From assembly GCF_003231285.1 (NCBI RefSeq), contig NZ_QKNS01000003.1:434001-498000 (forward strand): 64,000 nt of DNA, given 5' to 3'. Source of the stretch: Hymenobacter sediminis. GTDB lineage: Bacteria; Bacteroidota; Bacteroidia; Cytophagales; Hymenobacteraceae. Below are positions 1 through 8,051 of this stretch, piece after piece (the first letter of the stretch is position 1; every line of letters starts with the position of its first letter). The position numbers were made by a program, and so were the translations under genes. Below the pieces are notes generated by a model. That model had not been told where the DNA came from and searched no databases. It saw only the letters and a list, made by a program, of their open reading frames with translations.

Positions 1-3000
1 CACAATTTCCTCTTCGTTGCGGGCAATCTGACAGCGAATGGTAAACCAGAATGTGGAGCCGTCGCCGACGTTGGAGTACACCCCAATTTCACCTCCCAGC
101 AGCCCAGCTAGCTGTTTGCTGATAGCCAGACCCAGCCCCGTACCACCAAAGGCTTTGGTGGGGGTAGTGTCAAGCTGGGTAAAATTGGTGAAGAGCAGCT
201 TTTCGTTTTCCTCCGAAATACCAATGCCCGAGTCCTGCACTGCAAAGCGTAGCGTATGCTCTTCGCCATCCGTGACGGTAGAGGACACGATGATGCTCAC
301 GGTACCCGCCGACGTGAACTTGATAGCATTGGAGGTCAGGTTGCTAAGGATCTGGAGCAGGCGCGTTTCATCGGTAATAATGAAGCGCGGCGTGTGCGGG
401 GTAATGTGGTAAGTGAAGGTAAGATGCTTCTGGTTGGCTCGGTTGGCAAACAGCGAGTGAATCTTATCCAGGGTGTAGTGCAGATCAATGCCCGATTCGC
501 TGAGCTGCAGCTTACCGGCCTGAATCTTCGACAGGTCCAGAATATCGTTCAGGATAGCCAGCAGCGCATCCGAAGACTTGCGCAGGGTATCCACGTACTC
601 TTCCTGTTCTTCGGAGGCCACGGTCTGGTGCAGCAGGTCAATCATGCCGATGATGCCATTCATGGGCGTGCGCAGCTCGTGGCTCATGTTAGCCAGGAAC
701 AGGGTTTTGGCTTCCAAGGCCTGCTCGGCGGCTTCCTTGGCTTGGCGCAGATCGTCCTGCATCTGCTTCAGCTCCGTGATGTCGCGGGCAATGCCTTCGG
801 TACCGCCACCGACTCCATCGGATACCTTGCGGGCATTCACCAGCATACTCACAGCATGGCCGGCTTTATGGCGCATGGCAATTTCGAAGTTGCGGGCTAT
901 CCCGTTCTGTTGCACGCTTTCCAGCAAGGATATGCGCTGCTGCGGGTACGTGTAGTACTCCCCAATGTAGTGCCCAAGGGCTTCTTCCGGGGTATAGCCC
1001 AGAATGTCGCGCACGGAGGGGCTGAGCAGCGTGAGCATGCCGTTGCCATCGGTGCGGTAGTATACATCCTGGAACGACTCAAAAATAGCCCGGAACTTCT
1101 CCTCCTGCGCTGCTAGCTCCAGCTGAGAGCGTTTCTTGTCGGTGATGTCGTGAGCAATGCCGGAAATTTCCTCGAAAGAGCCGTCGTCGAGGTAAATGGG
1201 GTTGAGGTAGATTTCGCGCCAGGTGTCCTGGCCGCGCGCGTCGCGTAGGCGCACCTCAAAGCGCTGCGGATGGCCCTGGAAGGCCTTGCGGTAGTTTTCA
1301 ATGAAAGCGCGGCGGGCGTCTTCTTCCATCAGCGCCACGTCGGCCTGCCACAGGTTCACGTTCAGGGCCGGGTACACGCCGTTGCGGCGTAGGAAATAGG
1401 CGGCGTAGTTGCGGTTAAAGGACGACAGGCGCGAATGCGTATCCACCGACCACATCAGGTGAGAGCCGCTCTCGAAGATGGCGTTCAGGCGGGCGTTCTG
1501 CTTCTGAATTTGTACCTCGTTGCGCTTGCGCTCAATGGCTAGCGCTACCTGGTTGGAAATGAAGTGCAGAATCTCAATATCGGCGGCTGTATAAGCATCC
1601 GCCTTCTGGTAGTCCTGCACGGCAATCACCCCAATAATCCGCTCCCCAATGCTCAGGGGGGAGCAGAGCATTACTTCCGGCATCAGCCCGTAAGCCGTGA
1701 TAGTGCCGCTCTGGATCAGCTCCTGCAGCTCCTGACGCAGCAGGTACTGGGGCCGCCCCGTCCGGATAATGTACTCCGACACGCCCGAGGAGAAGGGCCG
1801 GGCCATCATACTCTGGTCGCCCTGCGCATTTTGATCCACGAAGTAGGCAAACTGCAGCTGGGTGCGGGCCTCATCGCAGAGGGCAATGTAGAAGTTGTTG
1901 GTCTCGATGATCTTGCTTAGCTCCCGGTGAATGGCGCCGTAGAGCGAGTGCAGATCTTTAGAGCTGATGGCCAGGTTGGCAATGCTGTAGTACACCTTCT
2001 GCAGACGCTCGGCCTTGATGCGGTCAGTAATGTCGTGCAGAATGGCGCGGGTGCTCACGGGCTCTCCATCCTGCCAGGAGCAGCTGATGGAACCAATGAG
2101 GTGTACTGGCTTGCCCGATTTGGTCAGGAAAACAGTTTCCAGCTTGTTGACTTTCTCCCCCTTGTAGAGGTTACGCAGCTGGTACAGCAGCTTGGCCTTG
2201 TAGTAAGGGTGCACCACATCCGACAGGGTCAGCTGGGGTAAGTCGTTGTCTTCATAGCCTAGCTTCTCCTTCCAGGCCTTGTTCACGAACAAGAACCGGT
2301 TGTCGATGCTCAGGTTCTGAATCAGGTCGTGGGCATTGTCGAAGAAGTCCTGGAGGCGGTTGCGGTTGTCGGTGAGGGCCCGCACGGCTACTTGCTTGTC
2401 GGTGATGTCGCGGCCCACAAACAAAACGCCCGTAATTTCACCCTGTGCATCCCGCTCGAACTCGGAGTGCCAGAAGAACGTGCGGCCCTGCCCTGAAATG
2501 GTGAGCAGGGAGCGTTCAAAGAAATCCTGCAGCTGCTGGGCCTCAATAGCCCGCTGAAAGGCATACCGGCGCGGCTCCTGCTCGGCCGCCGGGGCAAACA
2601 GCGCAAAGTAGTCTTTGCCGTAGAGGGTAGGGGCGGGGCGGCCAGTAACCTCACAGAAATATTCGTTTACGTCCTGAATCCGGGCTTCGCGGTCTAGCAG
2701 CAGGTAGCACATTCCTGCCCGGCTGAGCACGTCGCGGAATTGTCCGCGCGAGAAATCCGGCAGGTGATTGTTCGACGGTTCGGCCCTGCGGGCGGTTGGT
2801 TGGGTCGCCGCGTCTACGTAGGGCGCAATATCACGCAACGTGAGCAATACCAGATAGGTCTCGCCCAGGCTCAGGCGACTTAACGAAGCCCAAGCTTCCA
2901 GGCTTACTCCATCGGAGCGGTGGCCGCTCCAGCGCAAGGAAGTTCGCTCTCCGGTTTGCAGGCAGGCCGTGATTAGCTCCTGAAGCTGCGTCTCCGTGAT

Positions 3001-3243
3001 AAGCTGGTTGGCTGGAGCAGGTTCTGGAACAACGGCAAAAGCCATGGGACCCGTACCCAGCAGCACGGGCCGGGTAGTGCTCAGGTACTGCACAGCGCGC
3101 TGATTACAGTCGAGCAGGATAGCTGAGGAATCATATAGCAACAGGCTGTCGAAAGACTCTTCGAACAAAGCCCGATACACGTCGGCCGACAGTCCGGAAC
3201 CCTGAGATGGAGCGGCTGCCGATTTACTCTGAAGTGTATTCAT
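1..3243 (-). CDS. Multi-PAS/GAF sensor histidine kinase (3' end beyond window)
   Basis: The reading frame is open from an ATG at 3243 to the window edge, about 1,080 residues without a stop. It resembles a cytoplasmic multi-sensor kinase: about five PAS-like segments, two or three of them followed by the typical 'DITD' linker, a GAF segment at roughly residues 430-555, a HisKA domain with HELRTPMN near residue 855 (phospho-acceptor His), and a HATPase domain with an FGGTGLGL G2 box near residue 1031. No transmembrane segment was seen. The stop codon lies outside the window, so it cannot be decided whether receiver or Hpt domains follow, as in hybrid kinases. It is divergent from the glycosyltransferase, with only about 50 bp between the starts. 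The ligand is unknown. Kinase identity is very secure. Confidence 0.93.
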   Translation of the reverse strand, partial: MNTLQSKSAAAPSQGSGLSADVYRALFEESFDSLLLYDSSAILLDCNQRAVQYLSTTRPVLLGTGPMAFAVVPEPAPANQLITETQLQELITACLQTGERTSLRWSGHRSDGVSLEAWASLSRLSLGETYLVLLTLRDIAPYVDAATQPTARRAEPSNNHLPDFSRGQFRDVLSRAGMCYLLLDREARIQDVNEYFCEVTGRPAPTLYGKDYFALFAPAAEQEPRRYAFQRAIEAQQLQDFFERSLLTISGQGRTFFWHSEFERDAQGEITGVLFVGRDITDKQVAVRALTDNRNRLQDFFDNAHDLIQNLSIDNRFLFVNKAWKEKLGYEDNDLPQLTLSDVVHPYYKAKLLYQLRNLYKGEKVNKLETVFLTKSGKPVHLIGSISCSWQDGEPVSTRAILHDITDRIKAERLQKVYYSIANLAISSKDLHSLYGAIHRELSKIIETNNFYIALCDEARTQLQFAYFVDQNAQGDQSMMARPFSSGVSEYIIRTGRPQYLLRQELQELIQSGTITAYGLMPEVMLCSPLSIGERIIGVIAVQDYQKADAYTAADIEILHFISNQVALAIERKRNEVQIQKQNARLNAIFESGSHLMWSVDTHSRLSSFNRNYAAYFLRRNGVYPALNVNLWQADVALMEEDARRAFIENYRKAFQGHPQRFEVRLRDARGQDTWREIYLNPIYLDDGSFEEISGIAHDITDKKRSQLELAAQEEKFRAIFESFQDVYYRTDGNGMLTLLSPSVRDILGYTPEEALGHYIGEYYTYPQQRISLLESVQQNGIARNFEIAMRHKAGHAVSMLVNARKVSDGVGGGTEGIARDITELKQMQDDLRQAKEAAEQALEAKTLFLANMSHELRTPMNGIIGMIDLLHQTVASEEQEEYVDTLRKSSDALLAILNDILDLSKIQAGKLQLSESGIDLHYTLDKIHSLFANRANQKHLTFTYHITPHTPRFIITDETRLLQILSNLTSNAIKFTSAGTVSIIVSSTVTDGEEHTLRFAVQDSGIGISEENEKLLFTNFTQLDTTPTKAFGGTGLGLAISKQLAGLLGGEIGVYSNVGDGSTFWFTIRCQIARNEEEIV

Positions 3244-3292
3244 GGAAGAAGTAGGATGCGCGGGAGCAGACCCGGTACGAAGCCGGGCACCG

Positions 3293-4483
3293 ATGAAGTT
3301 GTTAAATTTGCGACAATTCCTGAAACTACCGCCGCTCCTTCCTCAGGAACTTGCCTTTCCCGTGCCGCCACGCCTGGTTTTTACCGTTACTACAGATCTA
3401 AATTACGATCAACGGATGCAGCGCATCTGTGGTTCCCTGGCTAAGGCCGGCTATGAGGTGCTGCTGGTAGGACGGCAGTGGCCAGCTTCGGCACCGCTTA
3501 CTCCGCAGCCCTACCAGCAGCACCGCCTGCGCTGCCACTTCACGCGGGGCAAGTTTTTTTACCTGGAGTACAACCTGCGCCTGCTGGGCTACCTGCTAAG
3601 GCAGCGTGCCGCCGCCTGGTGCGCCATCGACCTGGATACAGCCCTGCCGGTGTGGCTGCGGGCGCGGCTGGGCGGCCAGCCATTCGTGTACGATGCTCAT
3701 GAGCTGTTTACGGAGGTGCCGGAGGTAGTAAACCGGCCGCTGGTGCAGGGGCTGTGGCGCCGGGTGGAGCGGTTTATAGTGCCCCGTGCTACCCTGGCCT
3801 ACACCGTTGGCCCCGCCCTGGCGCAGCTACTGGAGCAGCGTTACGGCCACCCTTTCGCAGTAATCCGCAACATTAGCCGTCTCGCAGCCGACGCCCTACC
3901 CCCCGCTCCGGCCACAACCCCTGAAGGCGGGTTTATTCTCTACCAGGGCGTGCTGAACGTGGGCCGTGGGCTAGAGCAGTTGCTGGAGGCTATGCCCCAG
4001 GTGAATGGCCGGCTGGTGCTATGCGGCGAAGGCGACCTGTCGGTGGAGCTGCGGGCGCGGGCTGAGGCGCTGGGGCTGGTGCAAACCGGCAAGGTTGAAT
4101 TCAAAGGGTACGTGCTGCCGGCCGCGTTGCGGGAGCTGACCCGGCAGGCCACGGTAGGGGTGATGCTGCTGGAAAACCAGGGGCTCAGCTACTATTATTC
4201 TCTGGCCAACAAGTTTTTCGATTATCTGCACGCAGGCATTCCGCAGGTGGTCATTGACTTTCCGGAGTACCGTACCTTGAATGAACAGTACGGGGTAGCC
4301 GACCTAGTGCCCGACCTGCAGCCTGCTACCCTAGCTGCGGCCCTCAACCGCCTGCTACCCGGCGGCGACGCAGCCCATTATCACCGCCTCGCGGAAAACT
4401 GCCGCCGCGCCCGTCCGGAGCTTAGCTGGCAACACGAAGAAACCCGGCTGCTGGCTTTGTACCAAGGGGTTGTAAGACCGTGA
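3293..4483 (+). CDS. Glycosyltransferase, GT4-like
   Basis: A 396-residue protein with the layout of a GT-B fold glycosyltransferase. The N-terminal Rossmann half contains 'DAHELFTEVPE'. The C-terminal half has 'ILYQGVLNVGRGLEQLLEA', 'LVLCGEGD' and a donor-site-like 'LANKFFDYLHAGIPQVV'. Such enzymes add sugars to lipids or glycans at the inner face of the cytoplasmic membrane; donor and acceptor cannot be read from the sequence. The start at 3293 (MKLLNLRQF) is preferred to the upstream ATG at 3242, because the intervening residues look non-coding and that ATG would overlap the divergent kinase start. The gene stands alone, with miaA about 100 bp downstream. Confidence 0.85.
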   Translation: MKLLNLRQFLKLPPLLPQELAFPVPPRLVFTVTTDLNYDQRMQRICGSLAKAGYEVLLVGRQWPASAPLTPQPYQQHRLRCHFTRGKFFYLEYNLRLLGYLLRQRAAAWCAIDLDTALPVWLRARLGGQPFVYDAHELFTEVPEVVNRPLVQGLWRRVERFIVPRATLAYTVGPALAQLLEQRYGHPFAVIRNISRLAADALPPAPATTPEGGFILYQGVLNVGRGLEQLLEAMPQVNGRLVLCGEGDLSVELRARAEALGLVQTGKVEFKGYVLPAALRELTRQATVGVMLLENQGLSYYYSLANKFFDYLHAGIPQVVIDFPEYRTLNEQYGVADLVPDLQPATLAAALNRLLPGGDAAHYHRLAENCRRARPELSWQHEETRLLALYQGVVRP

Positions 4484-4553
4484 GGGGGTAGGAGCGCAAC
4501 AGCCGTTAAGCCGCATCTGCGGCGGCCCCGCCCGCGCGAGGTCCGGACGCCCG

Positions 4554-4561
4554 TATCTTTG
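4554..4561 (+). promoter_or_regulatory. Bacteroidota -7 box before miaA
   Basis: TATCTTTG matches the Bacteroidota sigma-ABfr -7 element TAnnTTTG and lies 26 bases before the miaA ATG. No clear -33 TTTG is visible about 19 bases upstream, so this is a partial match. Confidence 0.45.
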
Positions 4562-4587
4562 TCGGCCCATCTTTTTCCTACCCCCTC

Positions 4588-5487
4588 ATGCTTGCTGAAC
4601 TAGTATCTGCTTCCGATAAACCTACGCTCCTGGTAATTACGGGGCCAACAGCCGTGGGCAAAACGGACTTGTGCGTTCAGCTGGCCCAGCAGCTGAATAC
4701 CGAAATCGTGTCGGCCGATTCGCGGCAGTTTTTCCGGGAGCTGAACATTGGCACGGCCAAGCCTACCCCCGAGGAAATGCAGGGGGTACCACATCACTTT
4801 ATCAACTCGCACAGCATTACAGAGGAATACAACGCCGGACGCTTCGAGGAAGATGCCCTAACGCTGCTCTCCGAGCTATTTCAGCGGCATCGGGTCATCA
4901 TCCTGACGGGCGGCTCAGGGCTCTACCTCCAGGCCGTTACGGAAGGCCTCGATGAGCTGCCGGCAGTTCCGCCCGAAATGCGTCAGCAACTGCGTACCGA
5001 GCTGGAGGCCCATGGCTTGGATCCGCTGGTAGCCGAGCTGGAGCGCCTCGACCCAGTAACGCACGCCCGCATTGACCGCCAAAACCCCCAGCGCGTGCTA
5101 CGGGCGCTGGAAATCAGTCGGGCTACCGGACAGCCGTTCAGCTCTTTTCACGGTGGAAAGGCGGCCGAACGGCCCTTCCGAACGGTAAAAATTGCCCTTA
5201 CCCGCGAGCGGGAGGAGCTATACCAGCGCATCGACCAGCGCATGGACCACATGCTGGCCGCCGGCCTGGAAGAGGAAGCCCGCCGCCTCTACCCCCACCG
5301 GCACCACAATGCCCTCCAGACGGTAGGCTACCAAGAGCTGTTCGATTATTTTGACGGGCTTTATGACTACGCCGAAGCCGTGCGCTTGCTCAAGCGCAAT
5401 TCCCGCCGCTACGCCAAGCGCCAGCTCACCTGGCTCCGCCGCGACCCAGAATACCAGTGGTTTCACCCAGCCGAAGTGAAGTGGTGA
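4588..5487 (+). CDS. miaA: tRNA dimethylallyltransferase
   Basis: MiaA transfers a dimethylallyl group to N6 of A37 in tRNAs that read codons starting with U. The P-loop GPTAVGKT lies at residues 19-26, followed by the family signature 'DSRQFFRELNIGTAKPT' and 'LTGGSGLYLQAV'. The C-terminal portion has the expected 'QTVGYQELFDYFDG' and 'RQLTWLRRD' segments. At 299 residues it is the usual full length. It starts at the ATG at 4588, just after a TAnnTTTG box, and ends before a strong hairpin, so it is probably monocistronic. Confidence 0.96.
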   Translation: MLAELVSASDKPTLLVITGPTAVGKTDLCVQLAQQLNTEIVSADSRQFFRELNIGTAKPTPEEMQGVPHHFINSHSITEEYNAGRFEEDALTLLSELFQRHRVIILTGGSGLYLQAVTEGLDELPAVPPEMRQQLRTELEAHGLDPLVAELERLDPVTHARIDRQNPQRVLRALEISRATGQPFSSFHGGKAAERPFRTVKIALTREREELYQRIDQRMDHMLAAGLEEEARRLYPHRHHNALQTVGYQELFDYFDGLYDYAEAVRLLKRNSRRYAKRQLTWLRRDPEYQWFHPAEVKW

Positions 5488-5532
5488 GGTACGGGGTATT
5501 AGCACCTTTGTCAGTAGAACAACAATACCAAA

Positions 5533-5565
5533 AAGCCCCGCTTCCAGACGAGGGAGGCGGGGCTT
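5533..5565. terminator. Bidirectional hairpin terminator
   Basis: Inverted repeat AAGCCCCGC / GCGGGGCTT with a 15-base loop lies between the convergent miaA (+) and the secreted-protein gene (-). The A-rich left flank gives a U-run for minus-strand transcripts; the plus-strand U-run is poor. Confidence 0.7.
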
Positions 5566-5603
5566 AAGTTAACTAGGCAACTGCCTATAGGCTATTTGCT
5601 TGG

Positions 5604-6245
5604 CTAAAAGCGGCGGCCTATTTTTAGTTGGAGGGTAGCTAGGGAGTTACCAAAGGTGTCATTCTGAAACGAAGCCTTGCCGCCGGCCAGCCAGTTGCGA
5701 GATGCGTCGAGCGCTACATCGAGGTTAAGAGAAAACATATAGCCCGCGTGCAAACCCTTTTCGTGGTCGAGGGTAAGTGTTTTGGCGCCCGTAGTGAAAT
5801 CGAGGTGCGTTGCCGGAGCGCCGTAGCGGTTAGAGTGACCCACGTAGCCGCCGCCACCTAGCGCAAACAACACCTGCTTGTCGTTGCCGAAGGGGTAGAT
5901 GTACACTTCCTGCTCCAGATTTACGGCTTGGTACGACATGGCATAGGGCACTGTCACGCCGGTACCCGCTGCTGCATCTGGGTTATACACGGTGTTGAAC
6001 GATTCGCGGCTGCCCCCAATAACGGCGAGCCGGGTGCCCGTACCCAAGTGCCGGCCCAGCAGCGGTGCGTACTCTAGATGAGCTTTCAGGGCCATGTAAT
6101 CACCGGTGCCCACGCCCGCCGACCCAACTCCCAAGTGCCAACTGGCGCGAGTAGCGGGGGCTTCAGTTGGAGACTGCGCCAGAACGGGGAAGGCAAGGGG
6201 AGCCAGCAGCGCGGAAAAAAGGATTCTTTGATACAAATTCTTCAT
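5604..6245 (-). CDS. Secreted or outer-membrane protein of unknown function
   Basis: A 213-residue protein with a clear signal peptide (MKNLYQRILFSALLAPLAF, cleavage probably after PVLAQ). The rest alternates short hydrophobic and polar stretches rich in Gly, Tyr and Thr. It ends with 'LQLKIGRRF', a C-terminal aromatic that suits an outer-membrane beta-barrel. I do not recognise the family. The ATG at 6245 is chosen because an upstream in-frame ATG (6278) would put extra residues before the signal peptide. It sits between terminators on both sides and is probably transcribed alone. Confidence 0.75.
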   Translation of the reverse strand: MKNLYQRILFSALLAPLAFPVLAQSPTEAPATRASWHLGVGSAGVGTGDYMALKAHLEYAPLLGRHLGTGTRLAVIGGSRESFNTVYNPDAAAGTGVTVPYAMSYQAVNLEQEVYIYPFGNDKQVLFALGGGGYVGHSNRYGAPATHLDFTTGAKTLTLDHEKGLHAGYMFSLNLDVALDASRNWLAGGKASFQNDTFGNSLATLQLKIGRRF

Positions 6246-6305
6246 AATAAAGCTGAAAGGATGGACTAACAGAAGCAAAGAAAGCTTACGAAGGGCTATT
6301 ACAGC

Positions 6306-6349
6306 AAAAGAGGCGCCAATTACCGCTCGGGTAAGTTGGCGCCTCTTTT
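6306..6349 (-). terminator. Terminator of pfkA
   Basis: Long inverted repeat AAAAGAGGCGCCAA / TTGGCGCCTCTTTT, with an extra TTACC/GGTAA pairing inside, immediately downstream of the pfkA stop. Both flanks give U-runs. Confidence 0.8.
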
Positions 6350-6367
6350 GTTGAGCTTGAGTAAAAG

Positions 6368-7342
6368 CTACACACTCAAGATTTCAACCATGCGCATAAA
6401 GCTCTGGTTGATCATCTTTTTCTTGTGGATGGTATCCACGAAGGGCGTGTACACCAGCTTGCGGTCCACAATACCGGCCATAACGTTGCGCATGCCATTC
6501 ATGAGACCTTCCACGGCGGCAATGCCGATTTGGGAGGCCAGCATGCGGTCGGAGGCGGAAGGAGCGCCGCCCCGCTGAATGTGACCGATGATGGTCACGC
6601 GGGTGTCTAGCTCCGGAATGGCCGTTTTCACCTGTTGGGCCACCGCGTGCACATTGCCTTCTTCCTCGCCCTCGGCTACTACCACCAGGAAAGAGGTTTT
6701 GGAGCGCTGCCAGCTGGTTTTCAGGCTATCAATAACGGCCTCCGTCGACATCTGCGTTTCCGGTACCATCACAATTTCGGCCCCGCCGCCAATGGCGCAC
6801 GGAATGGCAATGTAGCCCGAGTCGCGGCCCATTACTTCTACGAAAAAGCACCGGTCGTGCGAGTCGGCCGTGTCGCGGATTTTGTCGATGGCTTCCAGGG
6901 CGGTGTTTACAGCCGTATCGTAGCCAATGGTGTAATCGGTGCCGTAGAGGTCGTTATCGATAGTGCCGGGCACCCCTACCGTTGGGATGCCGAACTCCTG
7001 CTCGAAAATCATGGCCCCGGTGAAGGTGCCGTTGCCGCCAATGGCCACTAGCCCGTCAATACCGTGGTTCACCAATTGGTCGAAAGCCTGCTGGCGGCCT
7101 TCCTTGGTTACAAACTTCTGGCTGCGGGCCGATTTAAGAATGGTGCCGCCTTTCTGAATAGTATTCGCGACGGAAGCTGAATCCAGCTTCACAAACTCGC
7201 CTTTAATCATGCCGCTGTAGCCGCGCATGATGCCATATACTTCGATGCCGTGGTAAACGGCTGTGCGCACTACTGCGCGGATAGCCGCGTTCATGCCGGG
7301 CGCGTCGCCCCCACTGGTGAAAACTGCAATGCGTTTCATCAT
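6368..7342 (-). CDS. pfkA: 6-phosphofructokinase
   Basis: ATP-type phosphofructokinase, which makes fructose 1,6-bisphosphate in glycolysis. It shows 'FTSGGDAPGMNA' at the N-terminus, 'PGTIDNDLYGTDYTIGYDTA' with the catalytic Asp, 'VEVMGRDSGYIA', and 'GHIQRGGAPSASDRMLA' near the C-terminus. At 324 residues it has the usual bacterial length. Start chosen at 7342 (MMKRIAVFTSGG); MKR at 7339 is equally possible, while the ATG-like start at 7366 overlaps a leader hairpin. One oddity: the 'IGGDG' motif, which in E. coli carries the Mg-binding Asp103, reads 'IGGNGTF' here. The nucleotide sequence is unambiguous (AAC at 7033-7031). A hairpin with a T-run lies just upstream of the start. Confidence 0.95.
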   Translation of the reverse strand: MMKRIAVFTSGGDAPGMNAAIRAVVRTAVYHGIEVYGIMRGYSGMIKGEFVKLDSASVANTIQKGGTILKSARSQKFVTKEGRQQAFDQLVNHGIDGLVAIGGNGTFTGAMIFEQEFGIPTVGVPGTIDNDLYGTDYTIGYDTAVNTALEAIDKIRDTADSHDRCFFVEVMGRDSGYIAIPCAIGGGAEIVMVPETQMSTEAVIDSLKTSWQRSKTSFLVVVAEGEEEGNVHAVAQQVKTAIPELDTRVTIIGHIQRGGAPSASDRMLASQIGIAAVEGLMNGMRNVMAGIVDRKLVYTPFVDTIHKKKMINQSFMRMVEILSV

Positions 7343-7361
7343 ATTCTCTCTTCCGTACTCA

Positions 7362-7385
7362 AACAAAAGCCCGACGGGGTCGGGC
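7362..7385 (-). promoter_or_regulatory. Terminator-like hairpin in the pfkA leader
   Basis: Read on the minus strand, GCCCGAC-CCC-GTCGGGC is a perfect 7-bp stem with a 3-base loop, followed directly by TTTTGTT, about 20 bases before the pfkA start. No gene upstream on this strand needs a terminator, so it may act as an attenuator or be an RNA-stability element. Confidence 0.5.
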
Positions 7386-7587
7386 CGGGCAAAGGTGGTA
7401 AATCCCGCGGGAAACTACAGCCTATGCTTCCGTAAAAGATAAAATACCCTCGGCCGACAGCTGTTTTTTCACGGGCTGCGTATCCGGCTATTGCGTACTG
7501 TGTGGCAGTTGGCTAACTTCCTGAACCAATGCCGCTCCCGGCCTCTTGCCCGACCTGCCTTTCTTACACTACCTAATGCCCGCCCGT

Positions 7588-8016
7588 ATGTTTGGTTTTT
7601 TTGAAAATGAGCAGACCCGAAAAGTCAAAAGCCATATCATGAACCTAGTGGCCCTGGCCAAAGCTGATGGGCATCTGGACGAGCGGGAAATGAACTTCAT
7701 TGTGGCCGTGGGCCGCAAAAACGGGATGCGCTCCGATGAGGTCCGCACCCTGGTGGGCAACACTAGCAGCATTCATCCGGTACTACCCGACAATGACTCG
7801 GAGCGCTTCGACCAGATATTTGATCTGGTAGATATGATGCTGGCCGATGGGGTAGTGGATGACACCGAAATGGCCTTTTGCGTAGATATGGCCGAAAAGC
7901 TGGGCTTCCGCAAAGAGGTAGTAACCGTGCTGGTCCGCCGCATTTCTCAGGGAGTAAAAGACGGATTCCCGCGCGAGCAAATCAAAGAAGACGCTGAGGC
8001 AGTTCTGAGGGGGTAG
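7588..8016 (+). CDS. TerB-like protein
   Basis: A 142-residue, mostly helical protein with no signal peptide. It resembles the TerB (tellurite-resistance B) fold: two similar helical halves containing 'LVALAKADGHLDEREMNFI' and 'VDMMLADGVVDDTEMAFCV', each with an acidic Asp/Glu cluster that in TerB proteins can bind a metal. Stand-alone TerB-like proteins are common in Bacteroidota and have no firm function; tellurite resistance should not be assumed. Start taken at ATG 7588 (MFGFFENEQ). An ATG at 7576 is possible; residues before that look non-coding. Confidence 0.75.
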   Translation: MFGFFENEQTRKVKSHIMNLVALAKADGHLDEREMNFIVAVGRKNGMRSDEVRTLVGNTSSIHPVLPDNDSERFDQIFDLVDMMLADGVVDDTEMAFCVDMAEKLGFRKEVVTVLVRRISQGVKDGFPREQIKEDAEAVLRG

Positions 8017-8051
8017 GCAAGCGGCAAGAACCGCTTTGCTGATTTACAACT

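Noticed and set aside
7588..8016. Tellurite resistance gene
   Set aside because: Only a TerB-like fold is seen; no terA, terC, terD or terZ partners lie nearby.
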